Origin: Limnanthes douglasii subsp. nivea | Lineage: Eukaryota > Streptophyta > Magnoliopsida > Brassicales > Limnanthaceae | Direction: 5' to 3' | Length of the DNA: 64,000 nt | NCBI GenBank assembly: GCA_036936605.1 | Contig: JAUPFV010000001.1 | Location: 349,629,081 to 349,693,080, forward strand | Shown here: in pieces, positions 11,365-22,891 of the stretch | How positions within the stretch are numbered: position 1 is the first letter of the stretch | Layout of the letters: every line of letters starts with the position of its first letter | Notes under the pieces: model-generated | Told to the model about the DNA's origin: nothing | What the model saw: the letters and a program-made list of their open reading frames with translations, nothing else | Database searches by the model: none | Translations under genes and position numbers: made by a program

Positions 11365-13219
11365 TGATAAGTGCATTTCATATCACTTATTACGCTTCCA
11401 TTATTCTTAAAATCGTCATCGGTTCTCAAATATTCGTTGAGTTTTAACGTATTTTTCCAGTATTCTTAAAAACGCTTGTGCCGCGGGTAAATTGTGATAA
11501 TATTAATAAATTTGGGGTTGAAATTGAAGAAACTGTAAAATTAATGTACTTGAGGGCAATTTTGGAACAGTTGAAAACAAAGAAAAATATATTGATGCTT
11601 GAAAAAATATATTTATTTTGAAAAACAAAATATTAATGCTACGAAAATATATTATCACGAGTGATTTCCAATAAAATATATATTAATGCTTGAAATATAT
11701 TATGACGAGTGATTTTCCAAAAAAATATATATATATTAATGCTTGAAATATATTATGACGAGTGATTTTCAAAAAAATATATATTAATGCTTGAAAAATA
11801 TATTAATGTTGAAAAAAAAGGAAAATATATTTTCTAAGATATTGTTTAAAATATTAAATTAAGAAAAAAATATTAAAGCAAAGCATAAAAGAAAATTAAT
11901 GCTGAATTAAGAAAAAAACATTAGATTAATGCGAATATTTTATTTAGCTATATTGTTTAAAATATTATTTTATTTAACATAAATATTTTACGATTTGTAA
12001 TTTGATTTTTTTAGGAATACAAAACCGCTTTGGATTTTTTTGGTGCAAAACAAGCGAGAAAAGGAAAACAAATATTATTGGTCTATTCTGCTGAACATAG
12101 ACAAAGGAAGGAATTAAATAATTATACTATATAATTATATGAGTGTGGGTCGAGCGGAAGCATTTAATTAAAAGCCCATGAGAAAGAAAGAAAGAAAGGC
12201 AATGGGCTTCTTAGGTTTTCACGAGAAAAGTTAAGAATAACAGAGACGGACAGAAGGGAGAGGAGGCGCTGATTGAGTTTGCGGCAAAATACAAAACAGA
12301 GACGGAAAAAAGGGAGAAGCGTAGAACGGCGCGAGCAGGAGAGAGCGGCAACATACAATCATTCGGCAGGAGGCAGGCAGTCGTTCGGTTTAACTTTTTC
12401 TAAACTTTTATTCGTTTATTTACATTCTTCCTAAAGAATTAAGTTAACTTTTGCACCCATGATGATGATTTGTTCGATTATGAACTAATCATTGTCATGG
12501 GACCTTAGCGGATTTGTTTGAATAATATTTAGGGTTTATTGCTTAATTAATTTGTGTGATACGTTTATTGGTTACCTAGTATGATTGTGCTTAATTTTAG
12601 ATGCGTCGCGAACATCTAGTTTGTTAATCTTTAATGAATGCGAAAGTGGATTTAAGGGTTTAGAACTTGTCATGCTAGCATAGGTTCTTGAATGATTCGT
12701 ATTGTGATTGTTCATGATTTGTAATATGTCATTAACCATATCATATTATCCTATGTAATCGAAATAGATAACTTGTGCTTAAAATCCATTGTACCTCAAT
12801 TCGTATAGACATATAGGATTGTCATGCAAGTGGTGTCTACTTAACTACTATCTCTTTTGTGGTTGTTTAAGTGGTTTGGTTTACGTATACTGAAAGGTAG
12901 CATATACTGATTTCGTGTTATCTGATTAGTGACCGTGGTTAGCATACATATTGATTAATTATATTAATACTCTAGGTAAAATAAGCAATGAAGTTAGGGT
13001 TCCATGTTTTCTCTCGCATAAGTTAATCTCGTTAGTTAATTTGCTTAGTTATATTTATTCACCCATACTTTATTATTTGTTCCAGCAGTAGTCTAATAAT
13101 CATACATTGTTGCATAAGTGAATTCTTGTCTTATACACCTAGTCTTCGTGGGAACGATCTTTCTTATTTATTACTTGCTACTTTTGACCGCGTATACTTG
13201 CGTGAGAAAAGGACTAACA
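11365..13219 (+). repeat. Athila 5' LTR (1855 bp)
   Basis: Matches 17470-19314 almost throughout. Bounded on the left by the GTCGG duplication and on the right by AGTTT and the primer-binding site. It contains about four copies of a 48-53 bp subrepeat (from 11631, 11681, 11734 and 11782) marked by TATTAATGCT and GACGAGTGATTTTC. Confidence 0.93.
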
Positions 13220-13225
13220 AGTTTT

Positions 13226-13243
13226 TGGCGCCGTTGCCGGGGA
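13226..13243 (+). other. Athila primer-binding site
   Basis: TGGCGCCGTTGCCGGGGA starts 6 nt after the LTR end. This is the primer site wording typical of Athila-lineage elements, usually assigned to tRNA-Asp. It would prime minus-strand cDNA synthesis. Confidence 0.9.
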
Positions 13244-13363
13244 CTCGGTGTTATTTGACAGTTTTATTGCTTATCAGCAGGGGTCGTTATAAAACTACTG
13301 ACTTGATTCGGTTACTTGCTTTTCGAGTGTTTCTTGTGCTTCAGGTACTTGAGCGTGTATACA

Positions 13364-16183
13364 ATGGGAGATCCAGCTCCAAAAGCACTCATGGAGTACT
13401 CTCAACCAAAGATCATGGATATTCAGTCTACCATTGTCAGACCTAATATCGCTGCGAATAATTTTGAGATTAAACCCAGCACTATTCAGATGATGCAGAA
13501 TTCTTGTCAGTTTGGGGGAGCTTCATCTGAGGATCCCAATATGCACATTATGGCCTTCCTTGAAATCTGTGATACTTTCAAGTTCAACGGTGTTTCAGAT
13601 GATGCCATAAGACTGAGACTCTTCCCGTTTTCTCTGAGGGACAAAGCTAAGAGCTGGTTACACTCTTTACCAGCAGGCTCGATCACTACTTGGGATATAC
13701 TAGCACAGAAATTTCTCTCAAAATTCTTTCCTATGGCAAGAACAACCGCCTCGAGGAATGCTATTACTCAGTTTTCTCAGTCATATGGTGAATCTTTAAG
13801 TGAAGCTTGGGAGCGTTACAAGGAGATGCTCAGAAAATGTCCTCATCATGGGATGCCTGATTGGTTAGTAATAAATTGCTTCTATAATGGGTTGGGTGCG
13901 CAAACAAGGCCCATGGTCGATGCTGCATCTGGGGGAGCCTTATTAACGAAAAGCTATGAGGAAGCTCATGAGCTCCTTGAGATGATGGCTGCTAATGAAT
14001 TCCAGAACCCTTCTCAGAGACAGTCACAACATAAAGTAGCTGGTATTCTTAACGTAGACACTGCCACTGCTTTAGCAGCTCAGCTTGAAGCTCTAAACAT
14101 GAAGGTAGATTCTTTGACTAAACTAGGGGTACAACAGGTAGCTAGTGTGTGCGAGATTTGTGCTGGAGGGCATGGCACTCAAATATTCCCAATATCTACT
14201 GAGTCAGTGCAATTTGTGAGTAACTTTCAGAGGCAGAATCAACAACCAATCTCAAACACCTATCACCCAAGCAACAAAAATCATCCGAACTTCATTTGGA
14301 GCAATAATCAACAAGGTGATCAGCATTATGGTGCTAAGCCATACGCTCCTCCTGGATTTCAGCAACAAGGGCAGCAACATCAATCTCAATAGTATGCCCC
14401 AAGACAACCTCAGAATCAACATCCTGACCGTTCTCAACATTCTGTTAGAGATTTTGAATTCGAAGAGATGAAGTTAATGATTAAAAGTCTGATGGTATCT
14501 CACAAGACCTTGGAAAATCAGATTGGGCAGATGGCCGGTAACATGATTGTTAGACCTCAGGGAGTTCTTCCTAGCGACACGGAACATAATCCAGGTAAAC
14601 GGGACAGCAAAGAGAAATGCCAAGCTATCACCTTGCGATCAGGAAAGGTTGCTGAGAACCCCACAGTTGAACAAGAGGCGGATTCTTCTCAAAATCAGTC
14701 CATTATGAAAAATTCTGCTCAAAATCAGCCCTCATCTGAGGTTAATTCTGGTCAAGATCAGCCACCTAAAAATCTATCTTAGTCAGTTGTTGAGCCTACG
14801 ATCTACCCTCCTCCACCTTTTCCGCAAAGGTTGCAGAAACAGAAGCTAGATGCTCAGTTTGGGAGATTTTTGGAGGTGTTCAAGAAGCTACACATCAACA
14901 TACCTTTTGCTGAAGCATTAGAGCAAATGCCTAGTTATGCCAAGTTCATGAAGGGAATTCTTTCGAAAAAGCTAAAGCTTGGTGATTTTGAGATAGTGGC
15001 GCTCACTGAGGAATGCAGTGCGATCTTACAACAAAAATTGCCTCCCAAACTTAAAGATCCAGGAAGCTTCACCATTCCTTGTTCAATCGGCAGTTTAACT
15101 TTCAGCAAATGTTTATGTGATTTGGGAGCGAGCATCAATCTGATGCCCCTATCTGTGTTTGAGAAACTTGGGCTACCTGAGCCAAAACCGACTAATATCT
15201 CTTTGCAACTGGCTGATCGTTCTATAACATATCCTCGTGGTATTGTAGAAGATGTCTTAGTAAGGGTAGACAAGCTCATCTTTCCTGCTGACTTCGTTAT
15301 CTTGGATTTCGAAGAGGACAAAAACATCCCCATAATCATGGGAAGGCCATTCTTGGCTACAGGAAAAACTTTGATTGATGTCCAAAAAGGGGAGCTCACT
15401 ATGAGAGTGCAAGATCAGACTGTCACTTTCAACGTTTTCAAGGCTATGCAATCCCCAATAGAGGATGAGGAATGTTTCAGGTTGGATACGGTCGATTCTT
15501 CGCACAGTAATGAGTTGGATCAGTTCTCGAGTTCAAATGCTCTAGGCAGAGTTCTACATGGTGAATCTGACTTCGAAGACGAAGAAATATCCGAATGTGT
15601 TCAACTACTACAGGAAGCCCCGTATCAAAAGAGGCTCAATATTCCACATGAGTCGCTCGTATTGGGTGATCTTAAGGATTCTCAGGAAAGACTTAAACCT
15701 GCTCTACAAGAAGCTCCTAAACTTGAACTCAAACCACTACCAGATCATCTCAGGTATGCTTTCTTAGGAGAGTCATCTACATTACCTGTTATTATTGCAT
15801 CTAACCTTTCCGGTAGTGAGGAAGAAAAGCTATTAAGAGTTCTGGGGAAGTTCAAATCAGCCATTGGTTGGACCATAGCAGATATCAGAAGATGTATAAG
15901 GAAAAAAGTCAAGAAACGGCATGATATGAAGCTTGTACATAAAGCTTTTGATCCATGCCAACTTGTTATTCTTTTCAACTCTCGTCTAAAGCTTTTCCCA
16001 GGGAAGCTCAAGTCAAGGTGGTCTGGACCTTTTAAAGTCAAGACAGTATATCCACATTGAGCAGTTGAAATCTATGAGGAATCGCCAGATAAAGCATTCA
16101 AAGTCAATGGTCAACGACTCAAGCATTACTATGGAAATATGGAGAACCGTGAGGCATTCAGCATCCATCTCGACACTATATGA
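13364..16183 (+). pseudogene. Athila gag-protease with deleted pol (single frame, three stops)
   Basis: One reading frame runs from ATG 13364 (MGDPAPKALMEY) to TGA 16181-16183, broken by stops at 14390, 14780 and 16058. The first two look like CAG to TAG changes. The gag core holds 'LRDKAKSWLHSLPAGS' and 'TTWDILAQKFLSKFFP' (about 13640-13735). The zinc knuckle 'CEICAGGHGTQIF' lacks its last Cys. The protease has 'CDLGASINLMPLSVFEKL' (about 15115) and 'PIIMGRPFLATGKTLIDV' (about 15330). After 'IGWTIADI' (near 15885) the sequence jumps to the integrase C-terminus 'KRHDMKLVHKAF' and 'FNSRLKLFPGKLKSRWSGPF', ending 'VNGQRLKHYYGNMENRE'. So RT, RNase H and most of integrase are gone in one deletion. 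Gag may be nearly intact up to 14390. Confidence 0.88.
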
Positions 16184-17456
16184 TTCCGAGTGGTATCGTC
16201 GAGCTATCGATGTTAAACAAGCGCTTCGTGGGAGGCAACCCACTGGGAAACAATGATCAACAATGCTGGACGAATAGGGGAGTGTTTCTTGTTTCTTTTA
16301 ATTTCTTGTAGTTGCATTCATCATAGTAGTTATTCATGTTAGTCATGTTTATTTGCATATTCATGCCATGATCATATAGACTGTGTTTAGGATCGAGTTA
16401 GTCTATTAGCATAGCATTTTGTTCATGTATTTTGGGTCTTTGATCCCTTGAGTTGTTGTTTCTACTTAAGTAGCCAATGATGAAAATTGTTTGGAATGAG
16501 AGTAGGAATAAAATCTAATTAGGTTGCTTGTCAGTTAGCTTGCTTGATGTGGAAGCACAATTAATACATATAGACTCATCGATTGTTTTTATTCTAGTTA
16601 CGGACACACTTGAGTATTGTTATACATAATCCTTGCTTAGGTTCAGAATTACACCTTAATACTTTATTAGCTCATGGATTGCAAAAAGATAAGTTTGGGG
16701 GAGTTAAAAGATAAATATGCGTATTATTCAGTTAGGCGTCAAAGGCTAGTAGCCGCTCGTTGACGTACGTCCTCTCGCTGGGGGCTGCATATTACGAGTA
16801 GTCTAGGGGTGGAATGAGATGGAGCAAAACGCACTCATTCCCAATCGCTGATTCAAAAAGAAAAAAATAACCAAAAAAAAAGAAAGAAAAAGGTAAAAAT
16901 TGGCTAAGATGAGCTCTTTGGTGCTCGAGTTATTAAGTTCTAGGGGACTTTGTGCCTAGTGACCTAAGACTTTTCCGGTCTGGGATCCGCTAACCTAAAG
17001 CTCGTTACATGGGCACCATTGTATAAGTCTTTAAGGGACCTCGTCCATTGCACGGTCAAATAAGCCTTGTGTGTCTGTATATAGAGTAAAGCATAATAAA
17101 TCTTTGACAACCCCGGAGAAATATGGATGTGCAACTTGAGTATGAAGAATCTAGGTTGTATTTCGTTTCTAATCTTGCGATTATTATGATGAGAACAAGT
17201 AAGGTCCATTAATTTGTACTAAAAACATGTCGATTGAGTTTGAGCACACACGCACGCTTCTTCACTTGTATTGCTAACATTTGAGTACCTAGTTATTTCA
17301 CATTCCGAGGTCATTACATTCGTTGAGGCATTTATGCTGAATTAGTTACGGTTACTCGTTCGGGATCATTGCGTTCTTGCATTCAAATAAATTCAGTTGC
17401 ATTCATGCATCAATTGTTAAACCTGTTTTGCATTGCTTGAGGACAAGCAACGGTTT
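16184..17456 (+). other. Athila 3' internal non-coding region
   Basis: No substantial ORF is seen. An internal copy of the tract AAGTTTGGGGGAG at 16691-16703 resembles the true polypurine tract. Longer Athila elements carry an env-like ORF near this position, but nothing here supports one. Confidence 0.6.
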
Positions 17457-17469
17457 AAGTTTGGGGGTT
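17457..17469 (+). other. Athila polypurine tract
   Basis: AAGTTTGGGGGTT lies directly before the 3' LTR start TGATAAG at 17470. This is the usual position of the plus-strand primer. Confidence 0.8.
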
Positions 17470-19314
17470 TGATAAGTGCATTTCATATCACTTATTACGC
17501 TTCCATTATTCTTAAAATCGTCATCGGTTCTCAAATATTCGTTGAGTTTTAACGTATTTTTCCAGTATTCTTAAAAACGCTTGTGTCGCGGGTAAATTGT
17601 GATAATATTAATAAATTTGGGGTTGAAATTGAAGAAACTGGAAAATTAATGTACTTGAGGGCAATTTTGGAACAGTTGAAAACAAAGAAAAATATATTGA
17701 TGCTTGAAAAAATATATTTATGTTGAAAAAAAATATTAATGCTACGAAAATATATTACGACGAGTGATTTTCCAAAAAAAAATATATTAATGCTTGAAAT
17801 ATATTATGACGAGTGATTTTCAAAAAATATATATATATTAATGCTTGAAATATATTATGACGAGTGATTTTCAAAAAAATATATATTAATGCTTGAAAAA
17901 TATATTAATGTTGAAAAAAAAAGGAAAATATATTTTCTAAGATATTGTTTAAAATATTAAATTAAGAAAAAAATATTAAAGCAAAGCATAAAAGGAAATT
18001 AATGCTGAATTAAGAAAAAAACATTAGATTAATGTGAATATTTTATTTAGCTATATTGTTTAAAATATTATTTTATTTAACATAAATATTTTACGATTTG
18101 TAATTTGATTTTTTTTAGGAATACAAGACCTGGATTTTTTTGTGCAAAACAAGCGAGAAAAGGAAAACAAATATTATTGGTCCATTCTGCTGAACATAGA
18201 CAAAGGAAGGAATTAAATAATTATACTATATAATTATATGAGTGAGGGTCCAGCGGAAGCATTTAATTAAAAGCCCATGAGAAAGAAAGAAAGGCAATGG
18301 GCTTCTTAGGTTTTCACGAGAAAATTTATAAATAACAGAGACGGACAGAATGGATAGGAGGCGCTGATTGAGTTTGCGGCAAAATACAAAACAGAGACGG
18401 AAAAAAGGGAGAAGCGTAGAATGGCGCGAGCAGGAGAGAGCGGCAACATACAATCATTCGGCAGGAGGCAGACAGTCGTTCGGTTTAACTTTTTCTAAAC
18501 TTTTATTCGTTTATTTACATTCTTCCTAAAGAATTATGTTAACTTTTGCACCCATGATGATGATTTGTTCGATTATGAACTAATCGTTGTCATGGGACCT
18601 TAGCGGATTTGTTTGAATAATATTTAAGGTTTATTGCTTAATTAATTTGTGAGATACGTTTATCGGTTACCTAGTATGATTGTGCTTAATTTTAGATGCG
18701 TCGCGAACATCTAGTTTGTTAATCTTTAATGAATGCGAAAGTGGATTTAAGGGTTTAGAACTTGTCATGCTAGCATAGGTTCTTGAATGATTCGTATTGT
18801 GATTGTTCATGATTTGTAATATGTCATTAACCATATCATATTATCCTATGTAATTGAAATAGATAAATTGTGCTTAAAACCAATTGTACCTCAATTCGTA
18901 TAGACATATAGGATTGTCATGCAAGTGGTGTCTACTTAACTACTATCTCTTTTGTGGTTGTTTAAGTGGTTTGGTTTACGTATACTGAAAGGTAGCATAT
19001 ACTGATTTCGTGTTATCTGATTAGTGACCGTGGTTATCATACATATTGATTAATTATATTAATACTCTAGGTAAAATAAGCAATGAAGTTAGGGTTCCAT
19101 GTTTTCTCTCGCATAAGTTAATCTCGTTAGTTAATTTGCTTAGTTATATTCATTCACCCATACTTTATTATTTGTTCCAGCAGTGGTCTAATAATCATAC
19201 ATTGTTGCATAAGTGAATTCTTGTCTTATACACCTAGTCTTCGTGGGAACGATCTTTCTTATTTATTACTTGCTACTTTTGACCGCGTTTACTTGCGTGA
19301 GAAAAGGACTAACA
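17470..19314 (+). repeat. Athila 3' LTR (1845 bp)
   Basis: Near-identical partner of 11365-13219, including the same TATTAATGCT subrepeats. It is followed at once by the second GTCGG copy (19315-19319). Confidence 0.93.
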
Positions 19315-19389
19315 GTCGGTCTTACAAAATAGACATAAAAATTCGCAACACAATATCCAAATAAACACGTGAGAAAAATGTCAAACAAC

Positions 19390-20560
19390 AAAAGATAACT
19401 GTAATTTCTAACCAAGCCTTTTGGCGATAGAAAAAACCTCCTCATACGCTCCACATAAATGAACAAAATCACCATCAAACTCATCAACTCTGGAAGACAA
19501 CGAAATGCTTCCCATACCAGCACGTAAATGGTGTATTACAGCTCCATCTCGATCCTCTTATAAATAATCATCCAATTGATATATTGTCGCGTTAATGAGG
19601 TTGAACTAGCTTTGATGAAGCATGAGATACTCAGAAGTACAAAACGACTGTATTTCGTCTCTACTCATATCTCCCTTGTAAATAGGCTCTAACTTGTTAT
19701 CTCACTAATTCACCCAACATTCTTTATCAAATGCGTAGGTCATCATCTTCGATTTCCCTTTTGTCTTCGTCTGCATCTTGAGCAACAGAAATGGAATAAC
19801 CTTCTGGACACGTCCAAAGTACCACAATACCCGCTTGGAATAGTATGTCTGTGAATTCTCTACACCTACAATAACATCACAATACCAGGTTATATCCTCC
19901 AACATGATATGATCGTGTATGGCACGGTAAGGCTCTAAGAAAACCTGCAAAATAAAAAAGTACGAACAATAACACATCTACGCCGCTCAACACAACCAAC
20001 AACAAGACAACATCAAACAAATATATTTTTCTCAATTCTAACCATATTTTAAACTAATCCTCATGCTATACCAAAACATAATAAATAATTAAATACCAAA
20101 ACATTATAAAACTTACATCGGTCTCCTATAGGTTGATGGTGATCCTCTAGTTCAGTTTGGTCCTAGAATCAAAAATCACCGCACTTGTATCCCATCTAGC
20201 AATAGTAGGTTGGTACTCTATGTAAGTGTAACGAGTAACAAGACAAAACATAACAAAATAGTCTACTATCCATGTGTCTAGCAGACCGGTACATCCGGTC
20301 ATAGTCCTCGTCTCGTGAAGAGAGGCCTCTCAGAGATGGTGATACAAATAAGCCAACACGGTCGTGCCCCATGCATAACGTCCAACCCCCAGCTCGGTCA
20401 AGTCTCTTAAAAGGAACAGGTACTTAAAATTTACGTACATGTTACTTTTATCAGGAAAGAGAAAGAAACCAAACATATGTAGAATATAAGCACGCACAGC
20501 ATGTTGTACCATACGGTCAGTGATACCAGGGTTTCTCACGGTATTGTGCTCCACTACACC
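19390..20560 (-). pseudogene. Plant mobile domain (PMD, MAIN-like) pseudogene, MULE-1 associated
   Basis: Read on the minus strand. 'AVRAYILHMFGFFLFPDKS' (about 20500-20440), 'GRYAWGTTVLAYLYHHL' (20380-20330) and, after a shift, 'GLLDTWIVDYF' (about 20290-20260) are the hallmark blocks of the plant mobile domain. 'VFLEPYRAIHDH' (about 19950-19915) and 'SKRVLWYFGRVQKVIPFLL' (19850-19800) form the C-terminal part. A good intron separates the halves: donor GATGTAAGTTTTATA near 20117 and acceptor TTTTGCAG at about 19950. The N-terminus before the RAY block is missing. PMD proteins occur both as host genes (MAIN/MAIL, silencing-related) and inside transposons. The neighbourhood and the MULE-2 parallel favour a transposon origin. 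Confidence 0.75.
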
Positions 20561-21023
20561 TATTCTGAAGCCATGCTAGACTCAAACCTTTTGCATTTCT
20601 CGACCTCTTTGACAAACTCCAAACTCCAACCCTGAACTCCCAAACTCCAACTTTTGCGGATATGATAATGGACGTAAAACCTCATCTCACACTCCTAAAA
20701 ATAATCATTTTAAATATTAATATTTATTAAATTTCCATTAAAGGATTAACTACAAATCTAGATATTACTTCTTTCTGTCGAACGGAACATTTCATCTCAA
20801 AACTATATCTCATTTCGTGAAACACTTCATATTTTGTTTCTAGAAACATTTTTTTGCATGCCTCTTCCTATTTAAATTTTGTAGATTATTAACTGAATGA
20901 ACTAGTTAAAAATTTGTCAATTTCAACTGCGTCTCCATATTTTTAAATGAATTATTTATTTTAGAATTAATTTCTATGTTTTTAGATACATTATTTATTT
21001 TAGAATTATTTCGCATTTTAATT
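20561..21023. repeat. AT-rich spacer with repeated 45-bp unit
   Basis: Two adjacent copies (20939-20978 and 20979-21023) of a unit containing TTTTTARATRMATTATTTATTTTAGAATTA lie just left of the 21024 insertion, and a third copy is found just right of it (about 22505-22560). The element therefore landed in a short tandem array. Otherwise no gene is seen. Confidence 0.5.
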
Positions 21024-22494
21024 GGGTTTAGTACCATTTAAGACCCAATACCTAAAGTATTATCCAATTGAGACACATATTTTCATATATCTCCAAGAAA
21101 GACCCGTTTTGTGAAATATTTACTATTAAAGACCCATTAATGCGCTAAATACCCATACTCTATAATATAAAAGGCTTTTAAACTTATTCTTCAGCTTTTT
21201 CCCCAATTTTTTTTCAATCTCTCTTCGTGAATAAAACAACTCTTTATTAGGCGATTCTTTCATTTTTTTTACTCAATTTTTTGTTTTTCTTTTGTTTTCA
21301 TATAATTTTGATTTGTCTTTTTACTTGATTATGCAAAGATACTCAATGTTTTGTGTGTTTGAAACTCGAATTTGAGCTCGAAATCTCTGTTTTTTAAAAT
21401 CTGTTTTCGTAGTGTTTCGAGTCGAATTTTTTGTTAGCTTTGAGTTCGAATTATGGTAATGTAGTTTATTTGTAGCATTGTATTAGTGTTTCGTTGATTT
21501 TAGTATTTTATTTTGTGTTTTTTGGGATTTTCAGACGCGTAAGAGGTTTTAGTTTTTTAGTGAATGAGATGCGAAACCTGTATGTTTTTTCACTCGTAGA
21601 TGCAAAACATATTTTATGATAGATACAAAACGTTTGGATCTGTATCTATTGATAGTTGCGAAACGTGTAATCTTTCTGGAATAGTAGATGCAAAAAAACA
21701 CGTTTTTGATAGATGTGAAACATTATTTGTTCCAAAAAAAATTATTTTTTTTAATTCATAACATATCATGAGTGGTACTAGTTTGTTCGTCTTAAAAAAA
21801 CAAAACCAACGGTATTTTCGGATTTATTTTTTTGAGTTACGGTTTAAAAGTTACAGACTTTTAAAGTTTTAAAATTTTTATGGTTTCGCGAAGAAGATGC
21901 GAAACCTTCTTCGTTATGATAGATGTGAAACCTGTTTTGTTGTGCTAGATGTGAAACCTGTTTTGTTGTGCTAGATGCGAAACCTTCTTTATTTTGCTAG
22001 ATGTGAAACCTTTTTTTTATTTTGATAGATGCGAAACCTTCTCTATTTTGATAGATGCGAAACCTTCTCTATTTTGACAGATGCGAAACATTTATTTTGA
22101 TAGATGCGAAACCTTCTTTATTTTGCTAGATGAGAAACCTCTTTGTTTTGGTAGATACGAAACCTTCGTTATTTTGATAGATGCGAAACCAGTCACTAGA
22201 TGCGAAACCATATAAGTGAGAAACGTGTGTAAAATATAATTTTTTTAAAAAAAATCAAAACATATCATGAATGGTACTAGTTTTGTTTGTCTTAAAAAAA
22301 CAAAACCAATAGTATTTTCGAACTCTTTTTCCGAGTTACGGTTTAAAAGATACGGACTTTTAAAAATTAAAATAAAAAAACAAAGAAATAGAAGATGGTT
22401 ACATAGAAAGGTATCTAAGGTATAAAGTCCCTTAATATGTTTTTGGATCTTTATCGGTAATGTTTGTTAAATGGATCTTTATTGGTAAGTCTCC
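21024..22494. mobile_element. Non-autonomous MULE-like element carrying a minisatellite (element A)
   Basis: An element of 1471 bp. The left end reads GGGTTTAGTACCATTTAAGA and the right end, reverse-complemented, reads GGAGACTTACCAATAAAGAT, so the termini are imperfect inverted repeats. Flanks ATTTTAATT (21015-21023) and ATTTTTAATT (22495-22504) look like a 9-10 bp target duplication, as in Mutator-like insertions. Motifs AAGACCC and AAAGATCC recur several times near both ends. Inside are a tandem array of 26-bp units and a 130-bp direct repeat flanking it. No transposase is present. Confidence 0.6.
21590..22215 (+). repeat. 26-bp minisatellite (GATGCGAAACC family)
   Basis: From about 21895 to 22215 there are about ten near-regular units of the type TAGATGCGAAACCTTCTTT-ATTTTGA. 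Looser copies extend back to about 21590. The array lies inside element A between two copies of a 130-bp block (about 21735-21870 and 22230-22360) that begin near CATATCATGARTGGTACTAG. Confidence 0.8.
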
Positions 22495-22661
22495 ATTTTT
22501 AATTTTTATATTTTTAAATGCATTATTTATTTTAAAATTATTTTAGACGCTATTTTACTTGTTTAACTGCATTAATGTGACTTTTTTTTAAGAATATTTT
22601 GTCATTCAAAAATCTCGTCTCTTGTCTTCAAATTGATAAAACATAAAATTCTTATTTCAAA

Positions 22662-22880
22662 TTTTTTTTTTCGGAGGAAACCTGCAGCCGCTACTCAGAA
22701 TGCAATGAGTGTGCACAAGGTAAACCCTCAGTCTGACGCGATAGCCTGCAAACCAATGCCAGAAGGTAAACCACACAAGGTGACAGGCTCAGCCGAGAAA
22801 GCGTATGTAGAGGGACTCGAACTCATGACCTTTTGGTCATAAGAATGTCATACTCAACCAACTCGGCTACCCCCTTAGGG
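22662..22880 (-). mobile_element. Au-like SINE, copy 1
   Basis: A tRNA-derived SINE of 219 bp on the minus strand with perfect 11-bp target duplications CTTATTTCAAA (22651-22661 and 22881-22891). On its own strand it starts CCCTAAGGGGGTAGCC, has an A box TAGCCGAGTTGG and a B box AGTTCGAGTCC, and ends with the AGCGGCTGCAGGTTTCC tail and an A run. The body (CTGTCACCTTGTGTGGTTTA, GGTTTGCAGGCTAT) is the wording I know from the Au SINE family. It lies about 670 bp beyond the RABF2 stop codon. Confidence 0.85.
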
Positions 22881-22891
22881 CTTATTTCAAA

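Larger units (their letters stand above)
11365..19314 (+). mobile_element. Athila-type Ty3/gypsy LTR retrotransposon, internally deleted
   Basis: A complete element of 7950 bp. Both LTRs start TGATAAGTGC and end ACTAACA, so the ends are TG...CA. It is flanked by a perfect 5-bp target duplication GTCGG (11360-11364 and 19315-19319). The primer-binding site and polypurine tract are in place. The internal part holds one gag-pro frame and a pol reduced to its first few residues and its last part. Because RT, RNase H and most of integrase are missing, the copy is non-autonomous. By eye the two LTRs differ at roughly 30-40 substitutions plus short indels over about 1.85 kb (about 2%), which implies a fairly recent insertion. 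It lies between the MULE-1 transposase and the PMD pseudogene. Confidence 0.93.

Noticed and set aside
12164..12358. Minus-strand ORF in the 5' LTR, repeated in the 3' LTR
   Set aside because: Lies in non-coding LTR and is disrupted differently in the second copy; no family recognised.
14935..15399. Open reading frame of 154 codons on - inside Athila
   Set aside because: Shadow of the protease frame on the other strand.
16691..16703. Second polypurine tract AAGTTTGGGGGAG as the start of another LTR
   Set aside because: It is not followed by the LTR start. The real tract is at 17457-17469. It may be an internal tract of the Athila family.
21895..22215. Regular short repeats reminiscent of a CRISPR array
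   Set aside because: The units are tandem without unique spacers of constant length, there are no cas genes, and the DNA is plant nuclear. It is a minisatellite.
22633..22842. Open reading frame of 69 codons on +
   Set aside because: It is the reverse strand of the Au-like SINE.
22790..22880. tRNA-like sequence with A and B boxes on the minus strand
   Set aside because: It is the head of a SINE with target duplications and a SINE body. No proper cloverleaf with acceptor stem was seen.
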